In this document: positions 25,111 to 33,596 of the stretch, piece after piece
Position numbering within the stretch: the stretch's first letter is position 1
Layout: every line of letters begins with the position of its first letter
Origin: JAAGZL01 sp050290785
GTDB taxonomy: Bacteria; Pseudomonadota; Gammaproteobacteria; Chromatiales; Chromatiaceae
Length of the DNA: 64,000 nt
Assembly: GCA_050290785.1 (NCBI GenBank)
Contig: JBNKIR010000047.1
Location: 1-64,000, forward strand
Direction: 5' to 3'
The notes under the pieces: generated by a model
Database searches by the model: none
Seen by the model: only the letters and a program-made list of their open reading frames with translations
What the model was told of the DNA's origin: nothing
Made by a program: the position numbers and the translations under genes

Positions 25111-25728
25111 CTATTTTACGCCTTTACCGTTTCTATCCTGCAGGTCTGAGATCAGACCGGCGAGCTTGTTGCGGCGTATCTGCGAATCAAAATTGGAACG
25201 ATAGGTGGATACCAAGCTTACGCCATCAATGGTTATATCGTATACCTTCCACTCATCCTTGCTCAGATAGAGACTGTAGTCGATCGGCACCGCAGAGGAG
25301 CCGGCATTTTTGACCCTGGTCTTAACCTTGGTCTTCTTGGCGTTGGGAGCGGTCTTTATCGGTGGATACTCTATCTCCTGTCCCGAATAACTCAGGAGCG
25401 CGGTCGCATAGGTCCTTACCAGCAGCTCGCGAAACTCCTTGATAAAGCTCTTTTTCTCAGAGTCGGATGCATCCTTCCAGTGATCCCCCAGCACCAGGCG
25501 GGAGATCTGGGCAAAATCGAAGCGCGGCAACAGGATATCGTCTACCAGGGGGTAGATCTTTGCCGGATTGGCCGTCAGCTCCTGCTTTTTAGATTTTATC
25601 TCGGCCAGAACCTTTTCCGTGGTATGCATGACCAGCTCTTGGGGATCGGCCACAGCGAACACCGACTGGGCCCACGCGAGCAACCCAAAAACAATCAGGG
25701 AGCGAAAATATTTGTTAAATGCCATCAA
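25111..25728 (-). CDS. mlaC: MlaC-like phospholipid-binding periplasmic protein
   Basis: 205 residues with a signal peptide (cut after VFA near 27). The mature domain carries FDFAQISRLVLGDHW, SFIKEFRELLVRTYATALLSY and the C-terminal WKVYDITIDGVSLVSTYRSNF, the signature of MlaC/Ttg2D. MlaC shuttles phospholipids between the outer-membrane MlaA complex and the MlaFEDB transporter. No mlaF, E, D or B is beside it, which is unusual because the five are normally one operon. Its own terminator and upstream inverted repeat make it a single-gene unit here. Confidence 0.87.
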   Translation of the reverse strand: MMAFNKYFRSLIVFGLLAWAQSVFAVADPQELVMHTTEKVLAEIKSKKQELTANPAKIYPLVDDILLPRFDFAQISRLVLGDHWKDASDSEKKSFIKEFRELLVRTYATALLSYSGQEIEYPPIKTAPNAKKTKVKTRVKNAGSSAVPIDYSLYLSKDEWKVYDITIDGVSLVSTYRSNFDSQIRRNKLAGLISDLQDRNGKGVK

Positions 25729-25741
25729 TCTGTTCCTCTAT

Positions 25742-25820
25742 ATAATAGGGTCCATATATACCCGCAAATCACCAGATCCCGTCAAAAGGCGTGCGATTTT
25801 CTCTTTTAGGACCCTATTAT
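25742..25820. repeat. 79-bp segment with 12-bp perfect inverted ends
   Basis: ATAATAGGGTCC (25742-25753) and GGACCCTATTAT (25809-25820) are exact reverse complements 55 bp apart. They fill the space between ampG and mlaC, in the expected leader/promoter region of mlaC. It may be a tiny non-autonomous mobile element or an operator/mRNA structure. Confidence 0.55.
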
Positions 25821-25869
25821 GCAACCAAAAAGATTAACCTAAGCTTAATAATGCCGACAGGTTCCGGAA

Positions 25870-27417
25870 TTAGGACTCTCCTTCTGGAGGCATGTAACGA
25901 CCGGCCAGATAGACCAGCAATAACACCGGAATCCCCAATATGGCCGTGAGCAGAAAAAAGCTACTGTAGCCGATGGCATCGACGATGCTCCCGGAATAGC
26001 CACCGAGTAGCTTGGGGAAGAGGGTCATGATCGAACTGAACACGGCATACTGAAACGCAGTGAATGAGATATTGGTAAGTCCGGAGAGGTAGGCGATGAA
26101 CGCGGCACTGGCCAGACCGGCGCTCAGATTATCCGCCGCAATAACCAGGATCAGCATGGAAACATTGGTACCGGAGTGGGCCAGGAGCATAAATAAAAGA
26201 TTTGTAGCGGCCGAGAGCACGGCCCCGAGAAAGAGTATACGCATCACCCCGTAACGCAGCACAAGTCCACCTCCGAGGAAGCTACCGAAGATGATCATTA
26301 TCGGCCCAAAGATCTTGGTGATATTTGCGATCTGATCCAGAGTGAAACCCATGTCCTGATAGAAGACGTTGGAGATCACTCCCAACACGATATCCGATAC
26401 CCGATAGAATCCCACCAGAAAAAGAATCAACAGGGCCTGCCTGCCGTAACGACGGAAGAAATCCGCCATAGGCTCGATATAGGTCTCAACCAACACCTCG
26501 CGCCGGGCAACGCCGACGGCAATGGCCATTTTGGCCATCATTCCCGCAAACAACAGGGCCAAAAGCAGACGCATCATCTCTGCGAGAAATCCGCCCAGGG
26601 CATGCTCTCCGATGGCGTGATCCAGCCCCAGCTTCAACCTTTCAATAAATGGGGCCAAATAGATAAAGGCCACTATCAACGCCAGAACGGCGATCAGAAA
26701 CAGCCCAAGAAAACGCAGGTAATCCACCAGACTATTAAGATACTTACTCTCCTTCTGCTCTACATCCGGTTCGGAGATGACCAGCGTGGTCATCACCCCC
26801 ACCCCCATGGCGACCGCCATCCAGATATAGGCGTCCCGCCAGGCGCTATAGTCGTAGCCACTGCCTGCGCCGAACCAGAACACCAGCTTGAGGGCACCGG
26901 CCCCGGCCACCACCATACCCATTCGATAACCTGCGATATAGGCCGATGACATCAGGGCCTGCATGCGCTGCTCCGCCGATTCGATACGGTAGGCATCGAT
27001 GACTATGTCCTGGGTGGCGGAGGAGAACCCCAGCATCACCGCCGCCAGGGCCATTGGGGTCAGGCTCTGAACCGGATCGGTAAATGCCATCCACAGAATG
27101 GCCAGGATGATGGAGGACTGGGCCAGCAGCATCCAGGCACGGCGACGTCCCAGGACCCTGGTCAACCAGGGGACGGGCATCTTGTCGATGATCGGGGCCC
27201 AGACAAACTTAAAGGAGTAGCCGAGGGCGGCCCAACTGAAATAGGTGGCGGTAGAGCGACTTATCTCGGCCTCACGCAGCCACAGCGAGAGGGTGGAAAA
27301 GATAAGGAGCAGGGGCAACCCGGCGGAGAAGCCTAGAAACAGCATGGTCAGCACCCGTGGATGGCGATAGGCGCGCAGCGTCTCCAGCCATCCAGTCCGC
27401 TCTGTCGTTGTTTCCAT
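25870..27417 (-). CDS. ampG: AmpG-like muropeptide permease
   Basis: 515 residues, major facilitator fold with 12-14 helices. The opening (YRHPRVLTMLFLGFSAGLPLLLIFSTLSLWLREAEI is the type; key parts GFSAGLPLLL and LWLREAEI) and WAALGYSFKFVWAPIIDK match AmpG, which imports anhydromuropeptides for cell-wall recycling. ATG 27417 has GGAGGATA just before it. It follows a small unknown gene by 118 bp on the same strand. The C-terminal half has extended hydrophilic loops, as in Pseudomonas AmpG. Confidence 0.85.
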   Translation of the reverse strand: METTTERTGWLETLRAYRHPRVLTMLFLGFSAGLPLLLIFSTLSLWLREAEISRSTATYFSWAALGYSFKFVWAPIIDKMPVPWLTRVLGRRRAWMLLAQSSIILAILWMAFTDPVQSLTPMALAAVMLGFSSATQDIVIDAYRIESAEQRMQALMSSAYIAGYRMGMVVAGAGALKLVFWFGAGSGYDYSAWRDAYIWMAVAMGVGVMTTLVISEPDVEQKESKYLNSLVDYLRFLGLFLIAVLALIVAFIYLAPFIERLKLGLDHAIGEHALGGFLAEMMRLLLALLFAGMMAKMAIAVGVARREVLVETYIEPMADFFRRYGRQALLILFLVGFYRVSDIVLGVISNVFYQDMGFTLDQIANITKIFGPIMIIFGSFLGGGLVLRYGVMRILFLGAVLSAATNLLFMLLAHSGTNVSMLILVIAADNLSAGLASAAFIAYLSGLTNISFTAFQYAVFSSIMTLFPKLLGGYSGSIVDAIGYSSFFLLTAILGIPVLLLVYLAGRYMPPEGES

Positions 27418-27535
27418 TATCCTCCAGCCTGTCTTTGGACGGCAAACCAGAAAAAACCAGTGATGCGACTAAAAGCTACACCACTGGCATATAGGCACAG
27501 GTCCCCAAGAACGCCCTGGCAACCTCGATCTAATA

Positions 27536-27760
27536 TCAGGCCAGCTCCGGCCCCAGGATATAATCCACCAACTGAAATCCTTTCGCCTCCAGGGCGTCTT
27601 CAATATCCTCCATGGTATAGGACGAATTTCCCTCTTCCACCGAGGCGATCACACCGGTGGCATTGCGAAAGGCCTCATGTCCGTCCAGATCATCCGGGAC
27701 CTTTACCAAACGAATCTTACCAAACTCTCCGCTTGGCAAGAGCAACAGTTTTTCACCCAT
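27536..27760 (-). CDS. Small conserved-looking protein of unknown function
   Basis: 74 residues, acidic, with no membrane segment or signal peptide. It opens MGEKLLLLPSGEFGKIRLVKVPDDLDGHEAFRN in type, with a predicted strand-strand-helix, and ends with a helix (MEDIEDALEAKGF) and QLVDYILGPEL. A strong AGGAGAGG site precedes the ATG. I do not recognise the family. It may share a transcript with ampG, 118 bp downstream. Confidence 0.6.
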   Translation of the reverse strand: MGEKLLLLPSGEFGKIRLVKVPDDLDGHEAFRNATGVIASVEEGNSSYTMEDIEDALEAKGFQLVDYILGPELA

Positions 27761-28062
27761 AACCCTCTCCTAAACAAAACATACTAGGCCATGATGGCGC
27801 CTTATACTTCAGTTTACCCAAGTAATGCCGTTCAATGCCTTGACGCGGCTCAATATAATCAACCCTATTCCCACCCGGGCCCGGATTGGGCAACAATTGA
27901 TTAACCCTTGTAGCGACGGCGGATAATGTCTATCCTCCCCCGGCAATTACCCCATCCAAACCAAGCGGGTTCGCATACCTGTGCAAGATATGGATGGGTG
28001 GGCAACAAGCAGGCCAGGACGATCTGTTTGCTGCCAAGTTAATAGAAATCAGGAGAAAAAAC
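27761..28062. other. Divergent intergenic region, no clear feature
   Basis: About 300 bp between the small gene and the malonyltransferase-like gene. It must hold two divergent promoters, but no convincing -35/-10 pair or repeat stands out. TTGACG and TATAAT near 27840-27860 are only 8 bp apart, too close for a standard promoter. Confidence 0.5.
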
Positions 28063-29040
28063 ATGTCCAACCCAGAACAGAAAACCACCTTCATCTTCCC
28101 CGGTCAGGGCTCACAATATCCAGGTATAGGCAGCGACCTGCATGCCGAGTTCGAATCCGTGCGACTGGTCTATCAGGAGGCCTGCGACGTCCTGGGTTAT
28201 GACATGGCGGACCTCTCCTTCAACGACCCGAATGATCAGGTGAACCTGACCCGCTACACCCAGCCGGTGTTGCTCACCCACCATATCGCCTGCCTTACCC
28301 TATACCGCGAACTGGCGGATGAGCCGTTGCAACCCACAGCGGCGGCCGGGCACAGCCTGGGTGAATATTCCGCCCTGGTAGCGGCGGAATCCCTCAGCTT
28401 CGCCGACGCCCTGCGCCTGGTATCCAAACGCGGGGAGCTGATGGGGACCTACGGCGAAGGAGAGATGCTGGCCCTGACCGTAGACCTGGAGACGGCAAAA
28501 CCGCTGTCGGACAAACACTACTGCGGCATCGCCGGTCTCAATCTGCCGGATCAGACCGTGGTCGGTGGCGCCGGGCCTGACCTGGATGCCCTGGCCGCAG
28601 AGATGGCCGAACTATATCCCAAGAAGAAGGCGGTAAGACTCAAGACAGAGGGGGCCTTCCATACCTATTATATGGTGGAGGCCGCCCGCCGTTTTCGCGA
28701 AGAACTGAGCCAGGTCGAATTCGCCAGCCCCAGGATCAAGGTGCCCTCCAACTTCACCGGCGACTTCCATACAGATGACGCCGACAGCATCCGCTCCCGG
28801 CTGTTCTTTCAACTGTTCCATCCGGTAAACTGGGTGGGATGCATGCAGAGCATCCTGGATGACGGCGTCGATCTGTTCATAGAGTTCGGCGGCGGCATCG
28901 GCAGCGGCGAAGGTCCGGAAGAGAAGCGCCCCAATCTGGAGGGCATCATCAAGAAATTCACCCGCAGGGCCGATCCCAGACCTGAATACCAATCCGCCAT
29001 CAACCTGGCATCCATCAAAGAGGCCGCGGGGTTAGGGTAA
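28063..29040 (+). CDS. Malonyl-CoA:ACP transacylase-like protein (FabD family)
   Basis: 325 residues from ATG 28063 (AGGAG upstream). It has the acyltransferase motifs FIFPGQGSQYPG, GHSLGEYSAL (nucleophile serine) and SKRGELM with the substrate arginine. The second histidine is in GAFHTYYM in place of the usual PFHSPLM. It differs from housekeeping FabD in these blocks and stands outside any fab cluster, so it may load a specialised acyl carrier protein or be a secondary-metabolism acyltransferase. The endonuclease gene follows 20 bp later and may be co-transcribed. Confidence 0.72.
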   Translation: MSNPEQKTTFIFPGQGSQYPGIGSDLHAEFESVRLVYQEACDVLGYDMADLSFNDPNDQVNLTRYTQPVLLTHHIACLTLYRELADEPLQPTAAAGHSLGEYSALVAAESLSFADALRLVSKRGELMGTYGEGEMLALTVDLETAKPLSDKHYCGIAGLNLPDQTVVGGAGPDLDALAAEMAELYPKKKAVRLKTEGAFHTYYMVEAARRFREELSQVEFASPRIKVPSNFTGDFHTDDADSIRSRLFFQLFHPVNWVGCMQSILDDGVDLFIEFGGGIGSGEGPEEKRPNLEGIIKKFTRRADPRPEYQSAINLASIKEAAGLG

Positions 29041-29060
29041 GGATACTTCAGAGGAGAGGA

Positions 29061-29723
29061 ATGCCAAAAATCAGGACATGGATTCTCGCCGCAGCCCTGC
29101 TTGGGGTTGTTCTGAGCGCCCCCGCATCAGCCTACAAAAAACCGGTCGGCGAGTATTTCAATATCCTGCCGCTGTTCTGGTCCAAGGTCTATGCCAATGG
29201 CGGCGAGACCCTCTACTGCGGCCGCAGATTCGGTGCGCACAAGGGTAAGGACATCAATATAGAACACGTATTCCCAATGAACTGGGCCCTGAAAAAATTT
29301 GGTTGCCGCGACCGTGAGCAGTGCCGTCGCATAAGCCCAGGGTTTAATAAGGTCGAGTCAGACATGCACAACCTCTATCCCGCCATTGGAAAGATAAACC
29401 AGGCACGCAGCAGCCATGCCTTCGGCATGATTGCTGGAGAGAGGCGCGACTTCGGCAGGTGCGACTTTGAGATCGACAGATACAGACGCCGTGTAGAACC
29501 ACGCCCCGCCAGCCGTGGCAATATCGCGCGGGCCATGTTCTACATGCAGCAAAAATATGGCCTGACTATCTTCAAACAGCAGGCAGCCCTGTTAAAACGG
29601 TGGCACCGGGAAGACCCACCCGACGCTGAGGAGAGGCGGCGCAATAACGCCATCGAAAAGGTTCAGGGTAGCAGAAACCGTTTTATCGACCGGCCCGGTT
29701 TGGTAAATCAGCTTAATTTTTAG
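29061..29723 (+). CDS. Endonuclease I (EndA/Dns/Vvn family), exported
   Basis: 220 residues with a signal peptide (cut near ASA at 23). The catalytic core is IEHVFPMNW (general-base histidine) followed by ESDMHNLYPAIG (metal-binding Glu/Asn), the beta-beta-alpha metal fold of periplasmic or secreted endonuclease I. Cysteines at YCG, FGC, EQC and RCD fit disulphides seen in Vvn. Such enzymes degrade DNA outside the cytoplasm for nutrition or to limit transformation. The stop overlaps the stop of the convergent arsC-like gene by four bases. Confidence 0.88.
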   Translation: MPKIRTWILAAALLGVVLSAPASAYKKPVGEYFNILPLFWSKVYANGGETLYCGRRFGAHKGKDINIEHVFPMNWALKKFGCRDREQCRRISPGFNKVESDMHNLYPAIGKINQARSSHAFGMIAGERRDFGRCDFEIDRYRRRVEPRPASRGNIARAMFYMQQKYGLTIFKQQAALLKRWHREDPPDAEERRRNNAIEKVQGSRNRFIDRPGLVNQLNF

Positions 29724-30073
29724 AGTATCTCCAGGACACTCTCAGGCGGGCGGCCAATCGCAGCAGCCGCGTTATCAACCACTACGATTGGACGCTCTAT
29801 CAGGATTGGGTTCTGCAGCATCAAATCGATCCACTCCCCATCACTGCGATCATCCTGCGGCGACAAACCAAGATCTTTTGCCACCGACTCACCAAAACGA
29901 ATGATCTCCGCAGGTCTCTTGCCCAGTAGCTGCAGAATCCTGACAAGCTCCTGTTTGGATGGCGGCGTGTCCAGGTAGGTCTGAATTACAGGCTCCACAC
30001 CCTCGCCTTTGATCAACTCCAGAGTTGCGCGACTCTTGCTGCAGCGGGGATTGTGATATATGACGGTTTCCAT
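29720..30073 (-). CDS. arsC: ArsC-family arsenate reductase (glutaredoxin type)
   Basis: 117 residues, thioredoxin-like. The active cysteine is in YHNPRCSKSRATLELI near residue 11; the downstream LLGKRPAEIIRFGE and NPILIERPIVV blocks are typical of ArsC. The arginines expected around the active site are present. It may reduce arsenate with glutathione/glutaredoxin, but isolated ArsC-like genes such as YfgD also occur without arsenic roles; no arsR, arsB or acr3 is close. Convergent with the endonuclease gene. Confidence 0.75.
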   Translation of the reverse strand: METVIYHNPRCSKSRATLELIKGEGVEPVIQTYLDTPPSKQELVRILQLLGKRPAEIIRFGESVAKDLGLSPQDDRSDGEWIDLMLQNPILIERPIVVVDNAAAAIGRPPESVLEIL

Positions 30074-30090
30074 CTATTTACCTCTCTTAT

Positions 30091-30219
30091 CTATCTTAGG
30101 GCCGTCCAAGGGCGCAATCTCATCAAACCCCGTAATTTGCCTGCACCCAATCTGCCCAGCGGATCAGGGCGGCCGGCATCTATCCACCCCTGACTCAGTT
30201 TATTCAGATCGATACCCAT
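30091..30219 (-). CDS. Possible 42-residue protein
   Basis: Starts at ATG 30219, 10 bp after the phosphodiesterase-like stop, with AGGGGCG as ribosome site, and ends TAG at 30091. The product is basic (several RLR/GRL stretches), opens MGIDLNKLSQGWIDAG, and has no known family. Its position right behind the upstream stop suggests translational coupling, but the codon content alone does not prove it. Confidence 0.35.
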   Translation of the reverse strand: MGIDLNKLSQGWIDAGRPDPLGRLGAGKLRGLMRLRPWTALR

Positions 30220-30229
30220 GATTTCGCCC

Positions 30230-31390
30230 CTAACAATCCACCACGACCAGGGGTACCAGCATCTCATTCGGTGTCACACCGCCATGCACACCTATATGCC
30301 GCTTCGGTTTCTCTCCCAGCACCCGGTCCCGGATCTTGAAACCGGGTTTCATGACCATGGCATAGTGTCCTATCCTGGATGCCAGCTGCGGATGGGGCTC
30401 CCCCAGACCAAACCAGCCCTGCTCGATCAGATCTGAACTCCTGTGCAGCTCTGCCGCATGGGACAGCTCCGATGCCACATACTGCCGGAAGCGGTCGACT
30501 TTATCCGGATGTACATAGCAGAAGGCAAAGCGTTGCTCTCCGCACAGGGGCAGCACCAGGGTCTCAACCAATTCGGGGTGATCCGCCATCTGTATCACGC
30601 CGCTTGAGGGGATATCGATAAAGCCGTGGTCGGCGGTGACGATGATCTTAGTGTCTGTCCCCTGCAGGCCCTGAACAAACTTTCCGAAGGCCTCATCCAG
30701 TTCGGCAAAGTGCTGCGCCACATCCTTACTGCCTATCCCCTTGGAGTGCGCCAGGCTATCGAACTCGGGCCAATAGGCGTAGACATAGTTACGTTCGTTC
30801 CGGCTGCTGGCCGCAGCCCGGATCACATCGAAAAGGTCCGCAAGGCCAGAAAATTTCCAGATCTCGGCCCCATCGTGAAATGCCACATTGAATTCAGACT
30901 CTGCAATCCTGTCCGGCATCACCACATGTTTTCCGGTATGTATGCGCTCAAATATTGATTCGCATCCGGAAAGCATGCCGGGATGAAAATCCTGCTGCCC
31001 CAGGCTACAGCCGCCATGCCGCGGCTGGAACGGCAGGATGGCCAGGACACTCCCCAATTCACGGAACCAGGTGAACCAGCCGGTCAGACCATGCTGCTGG
31101 GGGGCCACTCCGGTGAGAAAGGTCGGGACTGCGGCGGAGGTAGTGGAAGGACATACCGAGGTAAGGCTGGATCTAAGGTGGGCATGCAGATGACTTCCCG
31201 CGCCAGGTCCGGACAGATAATCGTGCCCCAGACCATCCACCACCAGCAAGATCACATTCCTGCTCTGCCGCAACTCAGTCACAGGCAGGGCATTCGCAGG
31301 CCCATAACAACCGAAGTCTGATCCCATTCCCCTCTCTATGGAGGACATGAGATTGACAATACTGCCACCACGATAATCAGGAAAAAGCAT
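30230..31390 (-). CDS. Type I phosphodiesterase/nucleotide pyrophosphatase family protein
   Basis: 386 residues of the alkaline phosphatase superfamily. Metal and nucleophile motifs run in order: VVDGLGHDY (Asp), CPSTTSAAVPTFLTG (Thr/Ser nucleophile), AYWPEFDSLAHSKG (Asp/His), VTADHGFID (Asp-His), and HGGVTPNEMLVPLV (last His). It should hydrolyse a phosphodiester or phosphonate; the substrate cannot be told. No signal peptide is clear, so it is probably cytoplasmic. Starts downstream of 31390 (for example MSSIERG) are possible because the first 15 residues are not conserved in style. Confidence 0.8.
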   Translation of the reverse strand: MLFPDYRGGSIVNLMSSIERGMGSDFGCYGPANALPVTELRQSRNVILLVVDGLGHDYLSGPGAGSHLHAHLRSSLTSVCPSTTSAAVPTFLTGVAPQQHGLTGWFTWFRELGSVLAILPFQPRHGGCSLGQQDFHPGMLSGCESIFERIHTGKHVVMPDRIAESEFNVAFHDGAEIWKFSGLADLFDVIRAAASSRNERNYVYAYWPEFDSLAHSKGIGSKDVAQHFAELDEAFGKFVQGLQGTDTKIIVTADHGFIDIPSSGVIQMADHPELVETLVLPLCGEQRFAFCYVHPDKVDRFRQYVASELSHAAELHRSSDLIEQGWFGLGEPHPQLASRIGHYAMVMKPGFKIRDRVLGEKPKRHIGVHGGVTPNEMLVPLVVVDC

Positions 31391-31480
31391 AAATCACTCT
31401 ATATTCACCGGAAGGCGCTGACAGTGGTCAGGAACTATTTCCCGATCTCTCGAGCCAAGCATACAGTCAAACCAAATCCC

Positions 31481-31909
31481 TTAAGAGATCACCTCAATCA
31501 ACTCAAGTTCAAAGTTGAGGTTATGTCCTGCCATGGGGTGATTTCCATCCAAGATGGCATCTTCCGGCGTCACATCTATCACCGTCAGGATCATAGGTGC
31601 TCCACCGGCATCCACCTGAAAGCGCATACCTATCTCGACCTCAACATCCTGCGGCAACTGATCCATTGGAACCACATGCACCAACTCCTCAAGACGTTCG
31701 CCATAGGCATCGGCACAAGGTATATGGATCTTCTTGCTGTCTCCAACCTGCATGCCTTCAATCCCGCGCTCAAAGCCGGGGATCACCTCCCCATTCCCCA
31801 GGGTCACCTCCAGCGGATCTCTTCCGACCGAGGAATCAAATTGAGTGCCATCGTCCAGGGTGCCTGTATAGTGGACTTTAACGGTGTCGCCGTTCTTTGC
31901 TTGTGTCAT
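31481..31909 (-). CDS. FKBP-type peptidyl-prolyl isomerase (SlyD-like)
   Basis: 142 residues from ATG 31909 (AAGGATA upstream). The FKBP half reads VKVHYTGTLDDGTQFDSS, then GNGEVIPGFERGIEGM, with the inserted IF chaperone domain (PCADAYGERLEELVHVVP, then VIDVTPEDAILDGNHPMAGH). NHPMAGHNLNFEL is the SlyD-type closing motif. There is no histidine-rich metal-binding tail, so it resembles the short SlpA/SlyD2 forms. It helps fold proteins in the cytoplasm. Confidence 0.88.
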   Translation of the reverse strand: MTQAKNGDTVKVHYTGTLDDGTQFDSSVGRDPLEVTLGNGEVIPGFERGIEGMQVGDSKKIHIPCADAYGERLEELVHVVPMDQLPQDVEVEIGMRFQVDAGGAPMILTVIDVTPEDAILDGNHPMAGHNLNFELELIEVIS

Positions 31910-32090
31910 ATTGGATATCCTTTGGTTGAGCCAGGTGAGTAAAGTTATGTCGCTCAATATCTCACTGGTAAGGTTTTACCTAGCATCTTTGATTACAGCC
32001 CTTTTATTCTCTCAAATGGGGCAGAAATATTCAGCCGGAATTTATCTTTCCTGTACAGATGACACTATATTCTCTAAGGTCTTATATTTT

Positions 32091-32167
32091 CGTCGTCCCC
32101 GCGCAGGCGGAGATCCAGTTTTGAATCCTGGTCCTGTACCTACGCTATGCTCCGCCAGGAATGACGA
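32091..32167. repeat. Dispersed palindromic repeat upstream of the methyltransferase gene
   Basis: CGTCGTCCCCGCGCAGGCGG at one end and TCCGCCAGGAATGACGAC at the other form an imperfect inverted repeat. The wording is a well-known family of intergenic elements in Proteobacteria (CGTCATTCCCGCG...). It ends 24 bp before the ATG of the SpoU gene and so lies inside its promoter or leader. Confidence 0.6.
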
Positions 32168-32191
32168 CTTAAACAAATATCCTCTTACATT

Positions 32192-32725
32192 ATGCCAAGC
32201 AAAAAGAACCGCAAACGGGCAAGAGACCAGGCGCTGCTGCGCTATGAGAAACAGCGTCGGCGCAATCTGCTGGCCCAGCCCGGCATACACGATTTCATCA
32301 TTGTCCTGGATAGCCTCAAGGCCGGGTTTAACATCCCCAAGATCCTGCGCAGCGCAGAGATATTCGGTGCTCATGAGATACACCTGGTGAATATCGAACC
32401 ATTCGACCCCGCCGCCAGCAAGGGTGCCTTCAAACATGTCCCGGCCCGTTTTTTCGACTCTTTCGATCAGAGCCACCAGAACCTGAGCGAACGGGGCTAC
32501 ACCATGTTCACCCTGGAGGCGGACCGGGGTGAGCGCCTGATGGATGCCGCAATCCCTGCCAGGAGCGCATTCATATTCGGCCATGAGGAGTTTGGTCTCA
32601 GTTTCGATCCGAACGACTACCCGGATATCCAGGGGCTCTCCATCCCCCAGTACGGTCAGATAGAGAGCCTGAACGTAAGCGTCGCTGCATCCATAGTCAT
32701 GTACGAATACATCAGGCAGAGATGA
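32192..32725 (+). CDS. TrmH/SpoU-family RNA methyltransferase
   Basis: 177 residues with a basic N-terminus (MPSKKNRKRARDQ). The three SPOUT motifs are AGFNIPKILRSAEIFG, AFIFGHEEFGLS and IPQYGQIESLNVSVAASIV, which form the knotted AdoMet site. Members methylate ribose 2'-OH of tRNA or rRNA; the target here is unknown, since it is shorter than TrmH and RlmB. No Shine-Dalgarno sequence is obvious, and a dispersed repeat lies just upstream. Its end overlaps the convergent cobB gene by 14 bp. Confidence 0.82.
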   Translation: MPSKKNRKRARDQALLRYEKQRRRNLLAQPGIHDFIIVLDSLKAGFNIPKILRSAEIFGAHEIHLVNIEPFDPAASKGAFKHVPARFFDSFDQSHQNLSERGYTMFTLEADRGERLMDAAIPARSAFIFGHEEFGLSFDPNDYPDIQGLSIPQYGQIESLNVSVAASIVMYEYIRQR

Positions 32726-33443
32726 TCTGCGGTAACAGCTCTCCAGATCTCCCCATGAGGCTGATATCCACTTGATCACTGATGGCGGTAGGCTCCAGAT
32801 TGATCTCCACCACCCGTGCGCCTGACCTTTTCGCCACCAGGGGCAGAGTGGCCGCTGGATGCACCAGGGCCGAGGTGCCGACCACCAGGAACAGATCGGC
32901 CTGTTCAGAAGCGGTCCAGGCCTGTTCCAGTACAGCTGCCTGCAGGGACTCTCCGAACCAGACGATATTGGGGCGCAGCAGGGACCTGCATTCACACCTT
33001 GGAGGGATCTCGCTCAATGGTACCTGCCGGTTCACGCAGGTGTAATCACAATCGGTACAACGCAACTCCCAGATATCGCCGTGCAACTTCAGAGGATGTC
33101 TGGAACCGGCCAGGTCATGCAGGCCATCCACGTTCTGGGTGATCAGGGTAAAATCTGGAGTACGCCTTTCCAGCTCAACCAGGGCCAGATGGCCGGGATT
33201 GGGTCTGGTCTGAGCCACCTTCGCCCGGCGCCAGTCATACCACTCCCAAACCAGCTTCGGATCTCTCCTGAAGGCCTCTGGCGTAGCCAGGTCCTCCGCC
33301 CGGAAGTTGCGCCAGAGCCCATCACTGCCACGAAAGGTGGGTACACCGCTTTCGGCGGATATGCCAGCGCCGGTCAGGACGACCAGGTGTTTTGATCCTT
33401 GTATCCAAGAACTAACTCTGGAGATAGGGTCAGATGATTGCAT
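32712..33443 (-). CDS. cobB: NAD-dependent protein deacylase (sirtuin), CobB type
   Basis: 243 residues. Sirtuin motifs are complete: VLTGAGISAESGVPTFRG, TQNVDGLHDLAG, the catalytic KLHGDIWELRC, four zinc cysteines (LRCTDCDYTC, then PRCECR), and VVGTSALVHPAA. YDWRR carries the YxxR pair that in class III sirtuins binds succinyl or malonyl groups, so desuccinylation is likely as well as deacetylation. Single-gene unit between the SpoU gene (overlapping stops) and a porin-like gene. Confidence 0.9.
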   Translation of the reverse strand: MQSSDPISRVSSWIQGSKHLVVLTGAGISAESGVPTFRGSDGLWRNFRAEDLATPEAFRRDPKLVWEWYDWRRAKVAQTRPNPGHLALVELERRTPDFTLITQNVDGLHDLAGSRHPLKLHGDIWELRCTDCDYTCVNRQVPLSEIPPRCECRSLLRPNIVWFGESLQAAVLEQAWTASEQADLFLVVGTSALVHPAATLPLVAKRSGARVVEINLEPTAISDQVDISLMGRSGELLPQIISA

Positions 33444-33596
33444 GGGATGACACTCCTGCGTCAGTAGGTCATTATGACTCTGCCACAGGATGTTTCCAAC
33501 TGTCGACTAAAGCACATTTCCGCAGACGAAATTACACCCGCTTGATCTCCCGGAAAACCTGCCCCTCTACAATTTGATTATCCAGACTGCTACGTC

